Assembly (NCBI GenBank): GCA_964450355.1
Contig: CAYVDH010000217.1
Span: 1 to 5,191, forward strand
Length of the DNA: 5,191 bases
Source: CAYVDH01 sp964450355
GTDB taxonomy: Bacteria; Bacteroidota; Bacteroidia; NS11-12g; UBA955
Reading direction: 5' to 3'
In this document: piece by piece, positions 1-5,191 of the stretch
Position numbering within the stretch: position 1 is the stretch's first letter
Layout of the letters: each line of letters begins with the position of its first letter
Position numbers and translations under genes: made by a program
The notes under the pieces: generated by a model
The model's input: only the letters and a program-made list of their open reading frames with translations
Database searches by the model: none
What the model was told of the DNA's origin: nothing

Positions 1-38
1 TTGTGTATTAGCAAATTATAAAATATTAAAAAAAAGAG
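1..38. other. Upstream flank, A-rich, possible tail of a preceding gene
   Basis: This stretch is too short to assign. One frame reads LCISKL followed by a TAA at 19-21, which could be the last codons of an upstream plus-strand gene, but six codons prove nothing. An eight-base A tract at 28-35 sits just upstream of the promoter and could act as an UP-like, A-rich element. No hairpin terminator is visible. Confidence 0.2.
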
Positions 39-70
39 TGGACAAGTCAGGAAAACTACTTTTATATTTG
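39..70 (+). promoter_or_regulatory. Bacteroidota-type promoter of the secreted propeller gene
   Basis: TATATTTG at 63-70 matches the Bacteroidota -7 consensus TAnnTTTG in full. TGGACA at 39-44, 18 bases upstream, fits a -33 element (5 of 6 to TTGACA). Transcription would be expected to begin a few bases after 70, at or next to the ATG at 74, giving a leaderless or near-leaderless mRNA. The promoter overlaps the GTG at 38, which argues against that codon being the start. The call rests on consensus matching only. Confidence 0.65.
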
Positions 71-73
71 CAT

Positions 74-2572
74 ATGAAAAAGATAATTCTAATTCTACTT
101 TTATGTGTAAATAACTTAAGCTATTCACAACCAAATAATTTTTATGCTAGAGGTATAGGTGGTGGTGGAGCTTTATTTTTTCCTAAAATAAATCCTGCAA
201 ATAACAATGAGTTTTACATCAGTTGCGATATGAGTCAACTATTTCATTCTACTAATTTTGGTGGAAGTTATAATCAAATTCATTTTTCTAAATTGCAATC
301 TTTTAATGTTTCTACTTATGAGTTTACCAACGATGTCAATATCGCTTACAGTAATTTTAATGATGGAAACGAAGGATATCCTGTTAAAACAATTGATGGA
401 GGAAATAATTGGAACATGCTTTCTGGACATAATATTAACAATGGTAAAGTGTTTAAAATGATAGCTAACTATAATAATCCTCAACAAATCATTTTAAATT
501 ATTATGGCTCCATAGTTATTAGTAATAATGGAGGCAATAGTTTCTCTCAAATTAAATTAGCATCTAATAATAATGTAGGAATTGTATTGGCTGGTTGTTT
601 TTTTGATGGCAATACTATTTATGTAGCTACTAGTGAAGGTTTGTTTTATTCTACCAATGGTGGAAGTTCATTCAATTCATTTTCTTCATCTGGAATTGCT
701 GCGGGACAATCCATTTGGCATTTTTCGGGTGCTAAAAATGGCTCTTCAACACGTTTTTTATGTATTACTGCTAACAGTGCCGATGTTTATTGTATGGTAA
801 TGCCCTATGATTATTATGGCTTTGCAAAAGGAGTTTATACTATGGACAATACCAATGGAACTTGGCTATCTAAAAACAATGGCATTAATTTTTCTTCGGA
901 TATGGTGATGTACACAGCCATGGCAGAAAACAATACACAAACCATGTATTTAGCAGGTAGTGACAACAGTACAGGGACTCCATTGATATATAAATCTACA
1001 GATGCAGGAACTACATGGAATAAAATATTTAAAACCACTAATAATCAAAACATTAAAACAGGATGGAGTGGTTATCAAGGCGATAAAAATTGGACATGGT
1101 CTGAGTCGGTTTTTGGATTGGCTGTAGCTCCCAATAATGCTGATAAATTGGTGTTTGGCGATTATGGTTTTGTACACACATCGATAGATGGTGGAAATAA
1201 TTGGCAACAAGCTTATGTCAATACCAATAATATGCACAATGCTGGTGCTTCAACTCCTCAAAAACAAAGTTATGCAAGCATAGGATTAGAAAATACTACC
1301 AATTGGCAAGTGTTTTGGGCAAATAATCAAACCATGTTTGGCTGTTTTAGCGATATTGGACTAATTAAAAGTGTTGATTCTGGAAAAACATGGAGCTATA
1401 ATTACAATGGTTTATCTGTTAATTCTGTATATCGAATGGCAAAAACAAACAATGGAAATTTATATGCAGCATGTTCTAATATTCACGATATTTATCAAAG
1501 TACCTACCTAACCGATGCAAAATTAGATATAAACGATGCAAATGGAAAAATAGCCTATTCTACAGATGGAGGAAATACATTTTCCACTTTAAAGCAATTT
1601 AACCATCCTGTTCATTGGCTTACCATAGATCCCAATAACACTAACCGAATGTATGCCTCAGTAATACACTATGGAAATGCTAATGGTGTTGGAGGAATAT
1701 ACGTGTGCAATGATTTGCAAAATAATACGTCTGCAACTTGGACAAAACTACCCAATCCACCTCGAACAGAAGGGCATCCATCTGTTATTGAAGTGTTAAA
1801 AAATGGCAATGTCTTGTGTATTTATTCTGGCAGAAGAAATAGTTCAGGTGTTTTTACAGCAAGCAGCGGTGTGTTTTTATACAATACAGTATCTCAAATT
1901 TGGTCTGATTTAAGTGACAACGGCATGAAATATTGGACAAAGGACATTGTAATAGACCCAAACGATACGAGTCAGAGCACTTGGTATGTATCAGTTTACA
2001 GTGGTTGGGGTGGTGCGCCAAATGGACTGGGAGGACTGTATAAAACAATTAATAAAGGGCAAACTTGGAACAAACTAACGGGTTCTCAATTTGACAGAGT
2101 CAGTTCTATTTCTTTTAATCCTAATAACAAATCAGAAGCATATTTAAGTACAGAAACGCAGGGTTTATGGATGAGTAAAAATATGAATGTTTCATCGCCT
2201 ACATTTAGTATAGTTCAAAGTTATCCATTTAGACAGCCAGAAAGAGTCTATACTAATCCGTATAATTCCAATGAAATTTGGGTGAGTAGTTTTGGTAATG
2301 GAATGAAAATGGGTAATATCAATGCTAGTAGTATATCTAATAGAAAATCCAACATTCATACATTTAAAGTATTTCCTAATCCAGCCAACAGTTTCATTCA
2401 ATTAGAGAATATTGAGAATAGTTTTATCGAAATTTATGATTTATTAGGGAAAAAACATTATGCTCATTGGATTGAAGAAAGTGAAACAATATCCCTTCAA
2501 GATTTGCCCAATGGTGTGTATATAATATCAGTCAATCAATCTATATTTTCTAAATTTGTGAAAACTGATTAA
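74..2572 (+). CDS. Secreted BNR/Asp-box beta-propeller protein (GH74-like) with T9SS type A sorting domain
   Basis: The product is 832 residues. The start is the ATG at 74, because it opens a clear signal peptide (MKK, hydrophobic core to about residue 12, likely cleavage near SYS/Q at 18-19). An in-frame GTG at 38 would add 12 residues ahead of it and lies in the promoter. The mature part is a beta-propeller: Asp-box-like motifs occur near residues 59-66 (STNFGGSY), 107-113 (IDGGNNW), 150-157, 193-200, 308-315 (STDAGTTW), 370-377 (SIDGGNNW), 433-440 (SVDSGKTW), 496-503 (STDGGNTF) and 658-665. An early GIGGGG motif followed by Asp52, a second Asp427 in FSDIGL, and about 740 propeller residues resemble the tandem seven-bladed layout of GH74 glucanases. 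That is an inference; an exo-sialidase or purely binding role is possible. Residues about 762-832 form the T9SS tail (FKVFPNP to KFVKTD), predicting export across the outer membrane and release or surface anchoring. The protein is very Asn-rich. The architecture is well supported; the substrate is unknown. Confidence 0.9.
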   Translation: MKKIILILLLCVNNLSYSQPNNFYARGIGGGGALFFPKINPANNNEFYISCDMSQLFHSTNFGGSYNQIHFSKLQSFNVSTYEFTNDVNIAYSNFNDGNEGYPVKTIDGGNNWNMLSGHNINNGKVFKMIANYNNPQQIILNYYGSIVISNNGGNSFSQIKLASNNNVGIVLAGCFFDGNTIYVATSEGLFYSTNGGSSFNSFSSSGIAAGQSIWHFSGAKNGSSTRFLCITANSADVYCMVMPYDYYGFAKGVYTMDNTNGTWLSKNNGINFSSDMVMYTAMAENNTQTMYLAGSDNSTGTPLIYKSTDAGTTWNKIFKTTNNQNIKTGWSGYQGDKNWTWSESVFGLAVAPNNADKLVFGDYGFVHTSIDGGNNWQQAYVNTNNMHNAGASTPQKQSYASIGLENTTNWQVFWANNQTMFGCFSDIGLIKSVDSGKTWSYNYNGLSVNSVYRMAKTNNGNLYAACSNIHDIYQSTYLTDAKLDINDANGKIAYSTDGGNTFSTLKQFNHPVHWLTIDPNNTNRMYASVIHYGNANGVGGIYVCNDLQNNTSATWTKLPNPPRTEGHPSVIEVLKNGNVLCIYSGRRNSSGVFTASSGVFLYNTVSQIWSDLSDNGMKYWTKDIVIDPNDTSQSTWYVSVYSGWGGAPNGLGGLYKTINKGQTWNKLTGSQFDRVSSISFNPNNKSEAYLSTETQGLWMSKNMNVSSPTFSIVQSYPFRQPERVYTNPYNSNEIWVSSFGNGMKMGNINASSISNRKSNIHTFKVFPNPANSFIQLENIENSFIEIYDLLGKKHYAHWIEESETISLQDLPNGVYIISVNQSIFSKFVKTD
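2357..2569 (+). other. T9SS type A C-terminal sorting domain (within the propeller protein)
   Basis: This segment encodes the last 71 residues. It begins with FKVFPNPA, continues through an IEIYDLLGK strand and a DLPNGVYIISV strand, and ends in a basic KFVKTD tail. These are the hallmarks of the Por_Secre_tail/TIGR04183 family, which directs Sec-exported proteins through the type IX translocon and is usually removed after export. The domain appears full length, so the TAA at 2570 is the natural end of the gene rather than a premature stop. Confidence 0.93.
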
Positions 2573-2605
2573 ATTTGCTTCATTAACTATTTTAATTATA
2601 CTGCC
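2573..2605 (+). promoter_or_regulatory. Short intergenic spacer, possible degenerate promoter for the sensor gene
   Basis: The 33 bases between the two genes contain no hairpin followed by a T run, so readthrough transcription from the first gene is likely. TTGCTT at 2575-2580 and TATACTG at 2597-2603 loosely echo the upstream promoter, and the following CCATAATA lies where the first gene has CATATG. The -7 match needs a one-base gap and the spacing is 16 bases, so a separate promoter is only a possibility. No ribosome binding site is evident, which is normal in this phylum. Confidence 0.25.
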
Positions 2606-5191
2606 ATAATAAGAATTAAAACTATTCTTGTAATAAGTATTTTAATATTTTTATGTTCTGCTTATGCCCAATCCATACCATATTTCACCAATTTAACTAC
2701 CGAACATGGCATATCCGACAATAGAGTAACTTGCTTTTTTCATGATAGCCGTGGATTGATGTGGATTGGTACTAAAAATGGTTTGAATTTGTATGATGGG
2801 CATACTTTTATGGTGTTTTTACCTAATAATAAAAACAGTATTAGCAATGAAAACATAAACGATATAGCTGAAGATAATAAAGGCAGAATTTGGGTAGCTA
2901 CTCATCAAGGGTTAAATTTATATGACCCCAATTTACATCAATGGAGCAAAGTAGAACAAACATTAAATGGAGATAAATTGCCTAATAGCATCATTTGGGA
3001 TATTCATATTGATGAATTTCAAAACTTATGGATAGTTAGCAATGTCAAAAACTTAATTTCTTGCAATTTAACTTCTCAAAAAATAAATATTTTTGATTGG
3101 GAAACTTACAGTGCCTCTTCATTTCCTGAATATAAAAACCTCTACCGATCAATTCAAAAAATTGCTTACAAATCTAAAGATGAAATTTGGCTTGGTACCA
3201 ATATGGGATTGTGTTTGCTCAATATAAAACAAAATAAGATTGAATATATTGGGGGTAAAAAAAGAGTTGACATGTTTGATGTTATTTATTTACCTGAAAA
3301 AAACAAGGTGATTTTTTCTACGGAAACTAATATTGTTTATGTATATGATGAATTATCCAAAACATTAAAAAACATGGAAATTGTAAGACAATCATACCCC
3401 TTAAATCAACTATTTAATTATGATAATAACAGTGCAGTATCAACTTTATTTGGATTAGGTCAATGGGACAATAATTTTGAAAAATTATTCATTTCAGAAT
3501 ACATCCCAAATTTATCGTTTTCATTAAGAGCTGGTAAAGTAAATTCGCATTACAAAGATAAATACGGCAATATTTGGATTGGTACTAGCAATGGAATTAG
3601 CATATTAGACATTCAATCAAAAACTCATTTTTATCCTTTAAATAAATGTAGTGATAATGAAAGTAACAATCATATGGGTGATGTTATTTATGATGAAATA
3701 AGCCATACTTATATTGTTACAAACCCTGGTGAACACAGATTTTATTTTTATCAAACAATAAGTGGAAAAATAATAGAACATATAAACATTGAAGGGGAGC
3801 CAATTGATAACATCACAGGTATTTGCAAAAATAAAAAAAATCAAATTTGGTTGTTTAGCAATTTGAAAGCTTATTTATTCAACCCTCATACCTTATCCTT
3901 TCAAAGAATACGGAATATTAATTCTAATTATCAAATTCGTTATATGTCTCAAGATTTTAATGGGAATATTTGGTTGGCCGATTATTCAGGTAAAATTTAT
4001 TTATATGATTCATTATTTAAACCATTATCAACTAATATTTCAGAGTTAAATAACGGTGAAAAAGTTATCTTACGAATTTTGCCAGATAAAATAAACAATG
4101 GAGTTTGGTTTTTGTCTTTCGAAAGAGGGATTAGTTTTTTTAGTTTTAATAACAATAAAATTACCACTTACGATGAATTTAAAAATGAACAATTTTCTTT
4201 AATCACAGATATTTCAATTGATAAACAAGGGATAGTATGGATTTCAACCATGAAAAACGGAATTTCCTATTCTTATCTTAAAAATGGAACAATAGAATTT
4301 CAACATTTATCAACATCTGACGGATTGCCAAGTAATAATTTTTTTAACATCCAATCATTGAACTTAAAAAATAAAATAAACATATTGTTAAGTAGCAACG
4401 GATTAAAAGTATGGCCAAAATCAAATTTTTATTATCATGTTCCTAAATTTACCAGTTGGGGTTCAGATTTGTTATTCACTCATCAATTTTTAACCACAAT
4501 CAAAAACAATTTATTACTTGGTGTAGCTGGTGGTTTACTTTGGGTTGAACCCATTTATAAAGACAACAATTTAAAAACAAATATTATTTCAATCAATAAT
4601 CAATACCAATTTAATATTCATGAGATAAAAAAATACAATTTTAAGGAAAATAATGTTTCATTTAAATTTTCAGCATTTCAATACACTAAACCTAACAATG
4701 GAAAATATCAATACAGATTATTAAACCATGATAACAATTGGAATACTACTGTCAATAATTCAGTTGATTTTAGAAATTTAAATGAAGGACAATATGAGTT
4801 TCAGGTTCGTTATGTTTCTGATGAATTTGATAGCCCGTTTCAACTCACTTCTTATCATTTTGAGATAATGCCTCCTTTTTATCGTTCTGTTTGGTTTTTA
4901 ACCATTTGTTCCATTGTTGTTTTGGGACTTTTGTATATTCTGTTTAATAGGATTTATTCAAAACTTAAAATTGAGCAGCAAGTGAATGATTATGCCTCTA
5001 AAATCATGAATTTAAACTCGCTAGATAAAGTTGTCAATTCGTTGTTGATTGCATTGAAATTAAACACAAAAAAACTGAATGCGATTTTTTGGTTACACAA
5101 TGGTAATCAATTTGAAATGAAATCTTTGAGTTCAATCAATACTTCATTAACAGAAAATTTGGATGATGTTTTTAATCAATTGAAATTAGAA
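2606..5191 (+). CDS. Two-component-type propeller sensor (Reg_prop, Y_Y_Y, TM, GAF-like), 3' partial, non-canonical start
   Basis: An uninterrupted frame of 862 codons runs off the window end. Numbering uses ATA 2606 as residue 1. Residues 1-21 form a signal peptide (IRIK, hydrophobic core, cleavage likely at AYA/Q). About 14 propeller-like blades follow. Typical ones contain DxxGxxWIGTxxGL: Trp53, 96, 142, 195, 324, 415, 456, 501 and 545. Five more diverged strands lie near 236-248, 293-298, 368-380, 592-603 and 635-647. This suggests two seven-bladed propellers, as in hybrid two-component sensors of Bacteroides. Residues about 680-757 are a Y_Y_Y domain (KYQYRLLNHDNNW, LNEGQYEFQVRY, IMPPFYRSVWF). 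One transmembrane helix spans about 761-780, then a short charged coiled linker, then a GAF-like start from about 803 (NSLDKVVNSLL, AIFWLHNG). The propellers should face the periplasm and the GAF the cytoplasm. The output domain (histidine kinase, SpoIIE phosphatase or other) is outside the window. No ATG, GTG or TTG lies in frame before residues 51-52 (2756-2761), and starting there would delete the signal peptide. The true start is therefore probably ATA 2606 or 2609, a mutated ATG, or a base error. It follows the propeller gene by 33 bases in the same orientation. Confidence 0.85.
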   Translation, partial: MIRIKTILVISILIFLCSAYAQSIPYFTNLTTEHGISDNRVTCFFHDSRGLMWIGTKNGLNLYDGHTFMVFLPNNKNSISNENINDIAEDNKGRIWVATHQGLNLYDPNLHQWSKVEQTLNGDKLPNSIIWDIHIDEFQNLWIVSNVKNLISCNLTSQKINIFDWETYSASSFPEYKNLYRSIQKIAYKSKDEIWLGTNMGLCLLNIKQNKIEYIGGKKRVDMFDVIYLPEKNKVIFSTETNIVYVYDELSKTLKNMEIVRQSYPLNQLFNYDNNSAVSTLFGLGQWDNNFEKLFISEYIPNLSFSLRAGKVNSHYKDKYGNIWIGTSNGISILDIQSKTHFYPLNKCSDNESNNHMGDVIYDEISHTYIVTNPGEHRFYFYQTISGKIIEHINIEGEPIDNITGICKNKKNQIWLFSNLKAYLFNPHTLSFQRIRNINSNYQIRYMSQDFNGNIWLADYSGKIYLYDSLFKPLSTNISELNNGEKVILRILPDKINNGVWFLSFERGISFFSFNNNKITTYDEFKNEQFSLITDISIDKQGIVWISTMKNGISYSYLKNGTIEFQHLSTSDGLPSNNFFNIQSLNLKNKINILLSSNGLKVWPKSNFYYHVPKFTSWGSDLLFTHQFLTTIKNNLLLGVAGGLLWVEPIYKDNNLKTNIISINNQYQFNIHEIKKYNFKENNVSFKFSAFQYTKPNNGKYQYRLLNHDNNWNTTVNNSVDFRNLNEGQYEFQVRYVSDEFDSPFQLTSYHFEIMPPFYRSVWFLTICSIVVLGLLYILFNRIYSKLKIEQQVNDYASKIMNLNSLDKVVNSLLIALKLNTKKLNAIFWLHNGNQFEMKSLSSINTSLTENLDDVFNQLKLE

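Noticed and set aside
38..73. GTG at 38 as the start of the propeller gene, adding 12 residues
   Set aside because: It would bury the signal peptide behind an unrelated leader, and it lies within the -33 promoter element. The ATG at 74 begins a textbook MKK signal peptide.
74..2572. Annotation as a true exo-alpha-sialidase on the basis of the Asp boxes
   Set aside because: Asp boxes are structural and occur in many propellers. I could not find the N-terminal (F/Y)RIP arginine motif expected of catalytic sialidases.
2570..2605. Stop-codon readthrough joining the two genes, which lie in the same frame with a single TAA between them
   Set aside because: The first protein ends with a complete T9SS tail, which must be C-terminal, and the second begins with its own signal peptide. 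A fusion would make no topological sense; the shared frame is a one-in-three coincidence.
2573..2605. Intrinsic terminator between the genes
   Set aside because: The spacer has no inverted repeat able to form a GC-containing stem and no following T run.
2639..2671. Lipoprotein signal at Cys17 of the sensor
   Set aside because: The residues before the Cys are IFL, not a lipobox such as L-(A/S)-(G/A)-C, and an AYA/Q signal peptidase I site follows directly.
2653..2724. ATG at 2653 or 2664 as alternative start of the sensor gene
   Set aside because: Both are out of the sensor frame. The one at 2653 soon reaches a stop, and neither can give the signal peptide or propeller.
3638..3844. Minus-strand 68-codon reading frame rich in hydrophobic residues, antisense to the sensor gene
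   Set aside because: It lies fully within a well-supported coding frame. Its hydrophobic look follows from reading A/T-rich Asn/Lys/Ile codons on the opposite strand. The minus-strand frames at 239-487, 835-1038, 950-1237, 1854-2048 and 2192-2401 fail for the same reason.

Overview
The window is strongly A+T-rich and carries two large plus-strand genes in the same direction, separated by only 33 bases. It points to a low-GC member of the Bacteroidota (Flavobacteriia/Chitinophagales-like). Three things support this: a Bacteroidota-type promoter (TATATTTG, matching TAnnTTTG), a C-terminal type IX secretion (T9SS) sorting domain, and a Reg_prop/Y_Y_Y sensor, an architecture typical of that phylum. 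The genus cannot be told from this sequence.

Positions 1-73 hold the upstream flank and a good promoter. Its -7 element ends only three bases before the ATG at 74, so the first transcript is probably leaderless or nearly so. Positions 74-2572 encode an 832-residue secreted protein: signal peptide, about 740 residues of beta-propeller with many BNR/Asp-box motifs, and a T9SS type A sorting tail. The N-terminal Gly-rich motif and overall layout resemble tandem-propeller GH74-like proteins, but enzyme activity is not proven.

Positions 2573-2605 are a short spacer with no visible terminator and at most a degenerate promoter. From about 2606 to the window end runs a second gene, still open at 5191. 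It encodes a periplasmic sensor: signal peptide, about 14 propeller-like blades (probably two seven-bladed propellers), a Y_Y_Y domain, one transmembrane helix, a short coiled linker and the start of a GAF-like domain. The output domain lies outside the window. This frame has no ATG, GTG or TTG before residue 51, although the signal peptide is intact. The start therefore appears to be ATA (or another rare codon), a mutated ATG, or a sequence error.

The layout suggests a surface or secreted propeller protein followed by a membrane sensor, possibly co-transcribed. Whether the sensor detects something made or bound by the first protein is a hypothesis. I see no mobile element, CRISPR array, RNA gene or clearly new system.
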